A stretch of DNA of 64,000 nt, from assembly GCA_031553775.1 (NCBI GenBank), contig JAVBLA010000036.1:8045-72044 (forward strand). Reading direction: 5' to 3'. Numbering within the stretch: the first letter of the stretch is position 1; the number at the start of each line of letters is the position of its first letter. The notes below the pieces were generated by a model. It did not search any database and was not told the DNA's origin. It was given only the letters and a program-made list of their open reading frames with translations. Both the position numbers and the translations under genes were made by a program. Shown here piece by piece: positions 28,501 through 34,916 of this stretch. This stretch comes from JAISFI01 sp031553775. GTDB lineage: Bacteria > Bacteroidota > Bacteroidia > Bacteroidales > Azobacteroidaceae.

Positions 28501-29408
28501 TTATTTTGAATATTAAGGTCGGAATATTCACTATTCAACATAAAGCGGGTGACTCCATTTGCTTTGTTCGGACTGAAAGGGTATGAACCCTGGTTTTTTA
28601 GATCAACCCTAACATTGTATCTATCCGCCTTGTCATAATTGCTTAAAGAAATCTCTATTTGATGGTTGTTCAACGGAGTGATAGCAGAAATAATCGGTTT
28701 ATTGAGAATCACCGAGGTTGAAAAATTGAAAGAAAAAGGGTCTCCTGAGTTCTTTTTGAAATTTAGTACACCAAACCAATCGGTCATCTTTTTACGGGAG
28801 TCGTTGATCTGGTCTTCTTTATTTGTTTCACTGTAATCATTTGGAGCCCACTCCAGATCCAGTTCAATTTTAACATTCTCCCCATATCTTATATAGTTGG
28901 CAGGAAGTTGCAGCACTACTTTTATAAATTTTGCCGATTTTTTACTGCTATAACTAAATCCGGCATTACTATAAAGGTTAGTTGTCGAGAGAAAGATTTT
29001 CCAACCGTTATAGACGGTAGTTCCGTAGTAACGTGGATAACTATCCTTATTCAGGTTAGAGTCATCGTAATAATTATTGTTGCTTTCGATCTTATTACTT
29101 TTGGTCCTGTTGTTTTTGTAAAACCAAAATTCAGCATGTTGTGACCGGGTTTTTTCATCGGCCGATATTTCGAATATTTTTACCCGATGCAACCAGTCGT
29201 ATGAATCTGCATTAATTACATAAGGCATGTAAAAGATCATTTGTCTGTTGATCTTGTCATATTCATAGCGGATATCGGAAGACTGTATGACATCCGAGCT
29301 ATCAAAAGCTTTTGCAGAAAATGCCACACAAGAAAGAAATAAAAGGGTAAAAAAAACAAGCCGTTTAGGATGTAATTTTTTCAAATGCGGGTAGAAATTC
29401 TGTTCCAT
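19503..29408 (-). CDS. Giant secreted multi-domain LamG protein with T9SS sorting domain
   Basis: A 3301-residue predicted cell-surface protein of unknown function. Layout by approximate residue: signal peptide 1-34 (ends SAKA); fibronectin/Ig-like strands to 720; LamG-like domain 755-940; carboxypeptidase-regulatory-like folds about 965-1145; an unrecognised centre, about 1480-1690, with sequences such as ASIDYVCGVQMDDLVGG; LamG-like domains at 2206-2383 and 2413-2606; a BACON-like Ig domain 2706-2799; two diverged repeats containing LNKGWNWISFN and LNKGWSWIGYL; and a C-terminal type A T9SS domain from about 3233 (IYPNPTSGK, then IFDISGQLIQE, ending YKIIKN). LamG folds suggest glycan or protein binding. 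It lies downstream of a same-strand AraC-type regulator. Confidence 0.88.
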   Translation of the reverse strand: MEQNFYPHLKKLHPKRLVFFTLLFLSCVAFSAKAFDSSDVIQSSDIRYEYDKINRQMIFYMPYVINADSYDWLHRVKIFEISADEKTRSQHAEFWFYKNNRTKSNKIESNNNYYDDSNLNKDSYPRYYGTTVYNGWKIFLSTTNLYSNAGFSYSSKKSAKFIKVVLQLPANYIRYGENVKIELDLEWAPNDYSETNKEDQINDSRKKMTDWFGVLNFKKNSGDPFSFNFSTSVILNKPIISAITPLNNHQIEISLSNYDKADRYNVRVDLKNQGSYPFSPNKANGVTRFMLNSEYSDLNIQNNKIVIDLKEQILKNWLITWIVFPNSEKRVLFSDLLKDPSKYDPAYKGFDNLSEEKRKEYFYKYFLESEISFEFTNSKKLDNGTLYQKSDAFVWKPYIAQIYNIHIGLSNSSKQFELTWETPAGNSQFATIENTPFLIERKEENGEYKKISVTSTKMATLNNIDYYKLIDKSGLKEGFSYTYRITRPPKDKTGWTGCADDLNTVSAKFDFSKYIPSLCVDPTHGLYWTKDENLTKVLIWRKKDGDKTFERIAEVQKADLANFTKTDLYPVDYFGYLDGSLEQCTKYVYYIEAFYNEINVSSNEQNTETKAENFIIDKLNVSKGLYSNKIELNFVTRLSEYSIERRKIDNSNSQWQILYKEKDVFGRGGGINDASSKIVYADETASPGDIYEYKISYEEGCQGDEKITRTSESGYGFRRSSSTITGRITYAGGASVQDVRVKAKATGEGKLNNGKSLTLLKSAYAWGANVKLPNDVFKTVADFTFQSWVYCPEDTVAVARISDKNGKQFETSLKIDNYARKVTVRLQNNIYTLSDSLPKEMKTGNNWYHLGITRQGNTLKTYIDGELQGTQTSIANGTSTADSTSLFFLGTEGAQIDEVRFWSRALSDKEMLNTYCRFISGEENGLLGYWKFDERIGNGDFFDYSFLNKIANEHHGKFNIAGYDCILSTISENDLSLSAITDVNGNYIISGVPFLSDGTTYRIIPLFGTHSFNPVEEILFIDPSAYVHNKINFTDVSSFPVTGQVLYENTSFPVEKASVYVDGTMAIKNNKPVETDQNGLFTVDVPIGNHYVEVKKAGHGFKKGGRFPEEGNYTFNRSFTIADAFLDSTKVRVLGRVAGGPVEAGKDVGFGLSKNNVGKSSLSLRARYKDSYPLVSESGETRTDTIRHFSKKHPVTDHFTVIKWKEDSSGKYEVEILPDPQTGEFFADLIPENFNVEKVIAGKAGNLDFELPSEQLYSIDLFDRPAASAYIEHELPDSVLALDPNNINGDKIMIPLKDSVSYCGISRQYIRRNTPQIDVVNNQFSAIDPHLFGEEKITFSNPETKTEEEIVLIDENLKQYKMNKMPVFRMGHKYNLKVSVFEEYTNDTDPGNILTDRVPVIDGTLEINNGFDANERRTILLDKNGTFSYVFKGGSPSMSVDENDGMMNYTKTFNITAYTGHNGMIKTNWKPENSPLTGYLLGASITGSNFTTKGPKTIVTVLRDPPGSNSSSTFEQTITTVHERVIEQSHGLEVSASIDYVCGVQMDDLVGGIGFGIISKTLESENNLGIGIETTHNWVNENTSEFRTSFNAKYSTSEESNWVGAMADLIIGYGENIVYSEAAKLNIFRDNIPIDGIVPGTEISLGNGYYLAQRNAIDVSPAFDTHFMYSATGIELKVIPDLKKLRDAMIKPLGTPDPDPASITRNVYISTVDKSSEDFGELNHYKIIRPSGNIFENNTDSINVYNEDIAGWLQVLKENEQDKWQSFYGQAKNLSFESGSIYEYTATIDTTSLYRQSYEGTINEDIHTSLGFAIKGVGLRVNAQVKQVNSFTFDNKDSDIKTIAYSYKLADADQGDFYTVDVFSSPKNWGPVFRTRAGQTSCPYESTVYAKYFEPESKHILSFGTAQIEKPRLTIEPATVSNVPGNKAAIFKLVLENESDTKDGVFYLITVNESTNPDGAILEIDGLPIGNGRKIFIPAGEKTNKTLSLRRTKENVFDYKNIEIEIQSICQCDPSANDYWPDIKDSKFLTANFVPSCGDIQIANIDKVTIINKSRIENEKNTFSVQLRGYDRNNTRLQGIMLQYKTPVDSKWNTLVNYNVAPLGDQLMLSGDTIAYDWNLTDVPNNTYLIRGLAYGTGTESSETEILQIIKDDKAPKVFGKPQPASGILSAEDDISITFDEEIDASLINPALKKDIQVTGYLHGAKIAHESGIAFDGISQYMVVPDKVNMNERFTVDFWMKRDRMNTREVILSHGEGIETMEMGFTADNKVFIKLGGKEYASTKAIAQSILQDDWAHVGIVVDGLKATVYINSDEPIKNITQSNLYSKMSVLTLGRNAAGTGEYFKGKIHGLRVWSAPLSVEDNAVHRDNILTGKENNLYACWDLDEATGSVAKDKVRNREAQVMASWFVDPIGLGMGFNGTTQYLRVPMKNTNTDTDYTLEMWFKGGNEQSFPSSILSNGKGKGFNEADSLSKFNIYFNVDKQLCYDANGISTIISTSSYLDSRWHHLAVSVNHNGNAVFYIDGLAKASRPGSTIGGLSGRYFSLGACEYSMESNLIAENYFKGSVDEFRYWQMSRNEELINLYRLQKLIGNEPGLSAYYPLDTLGANFIVKENLRNLANQTETAVIMGNSSFGEGAAVKIAKIPENIPFSWASNRDKIVISLTENSDYVKRMENCILTVSVKEIRDKNGNPSEPVSWPVYIDKNQLRWSESEYSNRIAEGEGLTFSVTANNASGSVCDFTIGNLPSWLTVNTASGKIQPRSNSKLTFTLNKNVPIGDYEQQILLNGKLLSDALKVRVKVAAQKPDWKINPANFDQSMNIIGRVKIDGYYSTDQEDIVAAFVNDTCAGLTSPVYLKEFDAYYIFMDVYKRSDNPTNTVTFSFWDASTGRIYPKVSTSEIIRFENDRLYGNMIQPVLFETSASNIEQSIDLNKGWNWISFNVNSDKFDNTDQFLSSITYNGKQIKSIDNYSDYADGKWRGSLMNFGMGKLYKMNMINSAQLKINGPVADTKSTPVFLNKGWSWIGYLPQRAALLNEALANLNATEGDIIKGQSSFAVYTGHNGWMGTLTYLQPGKGYLYHSPAKENLFYYPAITQSLRASYGVNAHNYRWSYNVADFSSNMTLTGVVRIAGTECAENYEVGVFDVDGKCRGREILYKDEDSNRYYLYLTILGDESGNDLILKLYDDKQNQVLDINEKLTYFPDMMLGTYKDPYVLTVGSNTGSEHLIAKGIRIYPNPTSGKLLIDSGNLPVKIIKIFDISGQLIQEIQDIQDYAKILDLTPFVNGVYMVEVDGVIYKIIKN

Positions 29409-29460
29409 AAAATAAATATTAAATTAAAGATAAATAGTAGGTATAAAAACTTTACACATA

Positions 29461-29468
29461 CAAAAATA
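29461..29468 (-). promoter_or_regulatory. Possible -7 element of the giant gene
   Basis: TATTTTTG on the minus strand (29468-29461), 52 bp before the ATG, fits TAnnTTTG. No TTTG is found at the expected -33 position; instead the 13-bp inverted repeat at 29484-29517 occupies that region, which would suit an activator-dependent promoter. Confidence 0.35.
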
Positions 29469-29483
29469 GATGCAGGTATTTTA

Positions 29484-29517
29484 TTTTTTGTCTTGAAGTG
29501 TAAATCAAGACAAAAAA
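29484..29517. promoter_or_regulatory. 13-bp perfect inverted repeat upstream of the giant gene
   Basis: TTTTTTGTCTTGA (29484-29496) and TCAAGACAAAAAA (29505-29517) are perfect complements separated by 8 bp. On neither strand is the hairpin followed by T residues, so it is not a standard terminator. Its place just upstream of a -7 motif suggests an operator, perhaps for the adjacent AraC-type protein. Confidence 0.5.
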
Positions 29518-29635
29518 AATATTAAATAATTGATTATTAGTTGATTATTTTTGGAAAACTTTCGGTTTATGGAACGATTTAAAGAAATTATAGTACATTC
29601 ATGCCCAGTTTGAAACAAAAAAGGAGAATCAATAT

Positions 29636-31423
29636 TTACTGGTTATTTTTCCGAAATTCCGTTGGAGAAAATCCTGTGATTTTTTTGAATGCCTGATAGA
29701 AAGGGGCTTTACTATTGAAGCCTACTTTTTCTACCAATTCATCCATATACAAAATTTTATGCTTTGAATCGGAAATGATTCTGACTGCCTCTTTGATTCT
29801 GTATTCATTGACAAACAGATTAAAATTTTTACCTGTGCATTGATTAATTGCTTTGGATAAAATATTCCGGTTGATTTTCATCCGGTCGGAGAGCGACTCG
29901 AGAGTGAGAGTAAAATCTTGAAATATCTTTTCATTCAGCATCATATTGTGAATAATATTCACCAGTTCCCGCTCTTCTGCGCTCGGGTTGCTATTGTTAT
30001 CTTCAACAATCTCCTCTTTTTTTGTATTCTTTCTATTTTCTGGAAAGTTAATCACTTCAAGAGCATTGGAATTTGCCCATTGAGTGTTCTTGCGCGCCAA
30101 TTCCCTAAATGCAATGCGTTTTTTACGATAGAAATACAAAATGATCAAACAGGCGATAATAGACAATACCGCTATTGTTACCACCAGCATTAATCGATTC
30201 CGGTATTTAATTTCTTTTGAAGCTGATTCCATTTCCAGCTTATCTACCTGATGAATAATCCTCAAATCACTGATCTGTTTGGAAAGAGTTTCTATTGCAA
30301 GGGAATCGGAAATTCGAGTGATTTCGTTTTTTATCTGGTATGCATCCTCAAATTGTTTCATCCCGGCAAGAATTTCAGCTTTTTTATCCAGGATTTCAAG
30401 GTATACCGACATAATATGGAACTCTTTGTAAAATGCATCTGCTTGGTCTATGTACTCAAGAGCCTGTTTATAATTACGGATATGACAATAATAATCGGCA
30501 TAAGCGACATTCAGGTTTTGAATATTAAACTCTTCCATTTCTCCTTCCATAGTATGCGCAGTCGCTCTCTTTAATGCTTCTTTAGCCAAATCGGATTGAT
30601 CTTTCCTGATATAGTTCAGTGCATAATATACTTCATTGTGCATTTTGTAATCCGCTATAGGAAGACTCTCTAAGCCGGTGCCTTGTCTGGCCGATTCAAA
30701 CAGCGCAAATTCTTTTTTCATCCAGTCACAATAAAGGATGGAAGCATCAAAGTTTTTCGCGTCATAATAGGTCTGGATAATTTTGAAAGCATATTCCATT
30801 AAGTACACATGATCGTCCGGATAATGCATTTTTAGTAACTCAAATCCTTCCAGAAGTGGTTTGATGGCTTCTTCCGGACGCCGCGAAGACATATAGGCAT
30901 GCCCGATAGATTCGTATGCGTTGATTTCTCCATAAGTATTATCCAAATCTTTTGCCCTTTTAAACATCTTGTTTGCGTAAAACAGGGCAAGCTCATAATT
31001 TCCTTCGTTGATATAGCGGCCTACAACATAACTTTCTATGGCAAAATAATAATCATAATTCTGATGCTCTATGGAATATTCTTTGGATCGTTCGGCGTGT
31101 ATAAGAAAACTGTCTGTCAACTCAGTGTTCATGTAATAGGTAGTTCTCATTAATAATGCCTTACCAACGTAATCCTCATTATTTTGTTTTTGTGCTTCTT
31201 TTTCCAACTGATCAATGTAGATTAGTCCGTCTTCTGAGGTGAGCTTCAATAACATCAGTTGCTGGAGTGTACTTAATTTTTTCTCTCCGGATTGTGAAGT
31301 TATGGCATTCTTCAGGCTATCCTCTTCAGAAATTTTTGTCTGCCCGTAAATAGGACAAAATATTTGAAACAAAAAAAACAATACAACAAAAAAAAGTTTT
31401 TGTAAGCATTTAGATTGATGCAT
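29636..31423 (-). CDS. Membrane-anchored TPR protein with AraC-type DNA-binding domain
   Basis: A 595-residue protein. The ATG at 31423 gives a clean signal sequence (MHQSKCLQKLFFVVLFFLFQ, then CPIYGQ); an earlier in-frame start at 31486 lies upstream of the likely -7 element. About residues 40-395 form helical TPR-like repeats in the periplasm. One membrane helix follows (about 406-429), then a linker, and a cytoplasmic AraC-family domain at about 494-595 with both helix-turn-helices (LESLSDRMKINRNILSKAI; MDELVEKVGFNSKAPFYQAF, then the GFSPTEFRKN motif). Such proteins sense signals across the inner membrane. It precedes the giant surface-protein gene on the same strand and is its most likely regulator (inference from position). 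Confidence 0.9.
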   Translation of the reverse strand: MHQSKCLQKLFFVVLFFLFQIFCPIYGQTKISEEDSLKNAITSQSGEKKLSTLQQLMLLKLTSEDGLIYIDQLEKEAQKQNNEDYVGKALLMRTTYYMNTELTDSFLIHAERSKEYSIEHQNYDYYFAIESYVVGRYINEGNYELALFYANKMFKRAKDLDNTYGEINAYESIGHAYMSSRRPEEAIKPLLEGFELLKMHYPDDHVYLMEYAFKIIQTYYDAKNFDASILYCDWMKKEFALFESARQGTGLESLPIADYKMHNEVYYALNYIRKDQSDLAKEALKRATAHTMEGEMEEFNIQNLNVAYADYYCHIRNYKQALEYIDQADAFYKEFHIMSVYLEILDKKAEILAGMKQFEDAYQIKNEITRISDSLAIETLSKQISDLRIIHQVDKLEMESASKEIKYRNRLMLVVTIAVLSIIACLIILYFYRKKRIAFRELARKNTQWANSNALEVINFPENRKNTKKEEIVEDNNSNPSAEERELVNIIHNMMLNEKIFQDFTLTLESLSDRMKINRNILSKAINQCTGKNFNLFVNEYRIKEAVRIISDSKHKILYMDELVEKVGFNSKAPFYQAFKKITGFSPTEFRKNNQ

Positions 31424-31452
31424 GGTATTAGTATCTTTATAGTTTATCAATG

Positions 31453-31460
31453 CAAATATA
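31453..31460 (-). promoter_or_regulatory. Probable -7 element of the TPR/AraC gene
   Basis: TATATTTG on the minus strand, 30 bp before the ATG at 31423. A start near 31447 would exclude the upstream in-frame start at 31486, supporting the shorter protein. The -33 box is poor. Confidence 0.45.
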
Positions 31461-31676
31461 TAAAAGATACCATGGTTATAAGCCAACTGAGATAAAAATT
31501 TCCATAAACTTATGATCTTATATTTTTTGATTATTGATTAAATCTTCCACTTTTACTTTGAAACATAACTTTTGAATAAATCGTAAGAAGTTTCGGTAGA
31601 TTTCTTTTAAATTATTCTTTTTCATACCAAATAAGTATATATTTAAACTATTATCATCAAAAAAATATCATTTTCA

Positions 31677-31707
31677 TTTGGATTCTAACAAATAATATCT
31701 ATCTTTG
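31677..31707 (+). promoter_or_regulatory. Promoter of the leuA leader and operon
   Basis: TTTG (31677-31680), a 19-bp spacer and TATCTTTG (31700-31707) match the Bacteroidetes consensus exactly. The start near 31713 precedes the leader peptide ATG by about 22 nt. Confidence 0.82.
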
Positions 31708-31734
31708 CACCGTCAAATTAAATATGATTGATTA

Positions 31735-31821
31735 ATGAATTGCATTTTTGCATACGGTCTATTGATTAATATTATTATTCTATTGAGAAATCAAATGGAA
31801 GTGAGACCGGTGTGTAGCTAA
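31735..31821 (+). CDS. leu leader peptide (branched-chain attenuation)
   Basis: A 28-codon frame starting MNCIFAYGLLINIIILL. Nine of residues 9-17 except one are Leu (4) or Ile (4), with three consecutive Ile codons, and there is another Ile at codon 4. A four-codon frame (ATG at 31724) ends in TAATG overlapping this ATG, so re-initiation may set its translation rate. It lies between a consensus promoter and an intrinsic terminator preceding leuA. Codons 31759-31785 are the likely stall region. Segment 31755-31760, just before and at its edge, can pair with 31804-31809. Confidence 0.82.
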   Translation: MNCIFAYGLLINIIILLRNQMEVRPVCS

Positions 31822-31840
31822 GAATACCAAAAGGAAAATA

Positions 31841-31880
31841 AAAAGCCTTTCTCGCTTCAAAACGGGAAAGGCTTTTTTAT
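31841..31880 (+). terminator. Attenuator terminator before leuA
   Basis: A 14-bp stem (31841-31854 with 31863-31876, one G-U) encloses an 8-nt loop; the right arm ends in a six-T run. Segment 31798-31806 (GAAGTGAGA) can pair with 31850-31858 as a 9-bp antiterminator, and 31755-31760 can pair with 31804-31809 to block it. The core AGCCTTTCTC is shared with the ilv attenuator. Confidence 0.85.
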
Positions 31881-31911
31881 TAGAATACAATATAGATTTA
31901 GTTTAAAGAAT

Positions 31912-33408
31912 ATGTCAGACAAATTATTTATTTTCGATACAACCCTGAGAGACGGAGAACAGGTTCCCGGCTGCCAGTTGAACACTATTGAAAAAATTGA
32001 AGTGGCCAAAGCACTGGAATCTTTGGGTGTGGATGTGATCGAAGCTGGTTTTCCGGTATCGAGCCCGGGAGATTTCAACTCGGTAGTAGAAATTTCAAAG
32101 GCAGTAACATGGCCTACCATATGCGCCCTGACACGTGCCGTAGAAAAAGATATAGATCTTGCTGCCGAAGCATTGAAACATGCTAAACGAGGCAGGATAC
32201 ACACGGGCATAGGCACCTCTCCCTATCATATACAACACAAGTTTAACTCCACACAGGATGAAATTGTGGAACGTGCAGTTGCCGCAGTAAAGTATGCAAA
32301 GAAGTACGTAGAGGATGTGGAGTTTTATTGTGAAGATGCAGGCCGTACGGACAATGTATATCTTGCACGGGTAGTAGAAGCAGTTATCAAAGCCGGTGCA
32401 ACAGTGGTCAACATACCGGACACTACCGGTTATTGTCTCCCGGCAGAATACGGCGAAAAAATCAACTACCTGATGGAAAATGTAAAAGGAGTACATCAGG
32501 CAATTCTTTCCACCCATTGCCATAACGACCTGGGCATGGCTACTGCCAATACCATTTCCGGAGTAATGAATGGTGCCCGCCAGGTGGAAGTAACCATCAA
32601 CGGTATTGGGGAAAGAGCCGGCAATACTTCTCTGGAAGAAGTAGTGATGATTTTGAAAAGTCACAAAAACCTGAATATCGACACCAACATCAACACGAAA
32701 AATATCTATCCTCTTAGCCGGATGGTATCCAGCCTGATGAACATGCCGGTACAGCCCAATAAAGCCATTGTAGGAAGAAATGCTTTTGCTCATTCATCCG
32801 GAATACACCAGGACGGGGTATTGAAGAACCGGGAAAGCTACGAAATCATAGACCCCAAAGATGTAGGAATCGACGACAATGCGATCGTGCTGACAGCCCG
32901 TAGCGGCCGCGCAGCACTGAAACACCGCCTGAGTGTGCTGGGTGTAGACCTTTCTCAGGAAAAACTGGATACAGCTTATGAATCATTCCTGAAACTGGCC
33001 GACAGTAAAAAGGATATTAACGATGACGATGTGTTGATGCTGGTCGGCAAAGACAAAGCTGAGACAAGCCGCATCAAGCTGGAATACCTACAGGTAACTT
33101 CCGGTATCGGGCTGAAACCCGTAGCCAGTGTTTGTTTAAATATCGCAGGAGAAAAATTTGAAGCTGCCTCCGCCGGAAACGGACCGGTAGATGCAGCCAT
33201 CAAGGCCGTTAAACAAATCATTCACAGGCAGATGACCATTCAGGAATTCCTCATTCAGGCGATCAACAAAGGTAGCGACGATATCGGAAAAGTACATATG
33301 CAGGTAGAACACGAAGGTGTTAATTATTACGGTTTTGCTGCTCATACGGATATTATTGCCGCTTCGGTAGAGGCATATATCGATGCAATTAATAAATTTG
33401 TAAAATAA
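31912..33408 (+). CDS. leuA: 2-isopropylmalate synthase
   Basis: A 498-residue enzyme that condenses acetyl-CoA with 2-ketoisovalerate, the first committed step to leucine. The TIM-barrel catalytic domain (about 1-280) has DTTLRDGEQVPGCQL and the metal-binding STHCHNDLGMATAN. Next comes HSSGIHQDGVLKN, and the C-terminal regulatory domain (about 365-498) contains GDGP-type loops (AGNGPVDAAIKAV), the leucine feedback module. It starts 32 bp after the attenuator U-run and heads leuA-leuC-leuD-cimA. Expression is predicted to be controlled by the leader peptide. Confidence 0.96.
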   Translation: MSDKLFIFDTTLRDGEQVPGCQLNTIEKIEVAKALESLGVDVIEAGFPVSSPGDFNSVVEISKAVTWPTICALTRAVEKDIDLAAEALKHAKRGRIHTGIGTSPYHIQHKFNSTQDEIVERAVAAVKYAKKYVEDVEFYCEDAGRTDNVYLARVVEAVIKAGATVVNIPDTTGYCLPAEYGEKINYLMENVKGVHQAILSTHCHNDLGMATANTISGVMNGARQVEVTINGIGERAGNTSLEEVVMILKSHKNLNIDTNINTKNIYPLSRMVSSLMNMPVQPNKAIVGRNAFAHSSGIHQDGVLKNRESYEIIDPKDVGIDDNAIVLTARSGRAALKHRLSVLGVDLSQEKLDTAYESFLKLADSKKDINDDDVLMLVGKDKAETSRIKLEYLQVTSGIGLKPVASVCLNIAGEKFEAASAGNGPVDAAIKAVKQIIHRQMTIQEFLIQAINKGSDDIGKVHMQVEHEGVNYYGFAAHTDIIAASVEAYIDAINKFVK

Positions 33409-33428
33409 AATCTCATATAACAGAAAAT

Positions 33429-34826
33429 ATGGCTAAAACATTGTTTGATAAGATCTGGGATGCTCATACGGTTTCGGTAGTAAAAGACGGTCCCACACAA
33501 TTGTATATCGACAGACATTTCTGTCATGAAGTTACCAGTCCCCAGGCTTTCGACGGACTAAGAAAAAGAGGTCTGAAAGTTTTTCGCCCGGAACAGACCA
33601 CACTCACGGCCGATCACAATATTCCTACAATCAACCAGGATCAGCCAATCAGCGATCAGGTATCAAGGAACCAGGTTGACACTTTAGAGAAAAATGCCCA
33701 GACATTCGGCCTTACCTACTATGGTATGTTAAATCCGAAAAACGGGATCGTACATGTAGTCGGACCGGAAAATGGTTATACACAACCGGGAATGACCATC
33801 GTATGCGGTGACAGCCATACTTCCACTCACGGAGCTTTCGGTGCAATCGCATTCGGAATAGGCACCAGCGAAGTAGAAATGGTCCTGGCATCGCAATGTA
33901 TTTTGCAAAGCCGTCCGAAAACCATGCGGATTAATTTTGAAGGGAAATTGCAGAAAATGGTAACGGCAAAAGACCTTGCTCTGTACATGATATCTAAACT
34001 CACCACCGGTGGAGCTACCGGATATTTTGTGGAATATGCAGGAGAAGCCATCCGTAACATGACGATGGAAGAACGGATGACTGTCTGTAACCTGAGCATA
34101 GAAATGGGTGCCCGGGGAGGCATGATCGCTCCGGATGAAACGACGTTCTCCTATGTAAAAGGACGTGAATTTGCACCTGCGGGTGAGGCCTGGGAAAAAG
34201 CTTTATCCCATTGGAAGACATTATATTCGGATAATGATGCTGTATTCGACCGGGAAATAACATTTAATGCCGCTGATATAGAGCCTATGATTACCTATGG
34301 AACCAACCCGGGCATGGGAATGTATATTGGAGGAAATATTCCATCTTTGGAGGCAATTGATGATGCAGGACGGATCTCTTTTCTAAAATCCATGGAATAT
34401 ATGGGCTTTCAAGCCGGAGAAAAAATTCTGGGGAAACAGATCGATTACGTTTTCCTGGGCAGTTGCACAAACGGCAGAATCGAAGATTTCCGCACTTTTG
34501 CCCGTTTTGTCGAAGGCAAGAAAAAAGCCGGCAATGTTGTTGTATGGCTCGTTCCCGGAAGCTGGAATGTAGAAAAACAAATCAGGGAAGAAGGTTTGGA
34601 TAAGATTCTGACTGATGCCGGATTTGTATTAAGACAACCCGGATGCTCTGCCTGCCTGGCTATGAACGACGATAAAGTGCCTGCCGGAAAATACGCGGTA
34701 TCTACTTCCAATCGAAACTTCGAAGGAAGACAGGGACCCGGATCGCGCACCCTGCTGGCAAGTCCGCTGGTAGCCGCTGCCGCAGCCATCACAGGACGGA
34801 TTACCGATCCAAGGGATTTTCAATAA
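33429..34826 (+). CDS. leuC: 3-isopropylmalate dehydratase, large subunit
   Basis: A 465-residue aconitase-family [4Fe-4S] subunit that, with LeuD, isomerises 2- to 3-isopropylmalate (and citramalate to 3-methylmalate). The motifs are intact: GDSHTSTHGAFGAIAFGIG, the cluster cysteines in FLGSCTNGRIEDFR and PGCSACLAMN, and the end STSNRNFEGRQGPGSRTLLASP. It begins 20 bp after leuA. Confidence 0.97.
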   Translation: MAKTLFDKIWDAHTVSVVKDGPTQLYIDRHFCHEVTSPQAFDGLRKRGLKVFRPEQTTLTADHNIPTINQDQPISDQVSRNQVDTLEKNAQTFGLTYYGMLNPKNGIVHVVGPENGYTQPGMTIVCGDSHTSTHGAFGAIAFGIGTSEVEMVLASQCILQSRPKTMRINFEGKLQKMVTAKDLALYMISKLTTGGATGYFVEYAGEAIRNMTMEERMTVCNLSIEMGARGGMIAPDETTFSYVKGREFAPAGEAWEKALSHWKTLYSDNDAVFDREITFNAADIEPMITYGTNPGMGMYIGGNIPSLEAIDDAGRISFLKSMEYMGFQAGEKILGKQIDYVFLGSCTNGRIEDFRTFARFVEGKKKAGNVVVWLVPGSWNVEKQIREEGLDKILTDAGFVLRQPGCSACLAMNDDKVPAGKYAVSTSNRNFEGRQGPGSRTLLASPLVAAAAAITGRITDPRDFQ

Positions 34827-34916
34827 GAAAGATGTCAGAAAGGTTCATTCGCAACGATAGGAACTATATTTTTTGACATACATTCTACAATAAATTATTT
34901 TTTGATATTTCACAAA

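Noticed and set aside
29484..29517. Terminator for the TPR/AraC gene
   Set aside because: The stem is perfect, but on both strands it is followed by A residues, not T, so it does not have the form of an intrinsic terminator.
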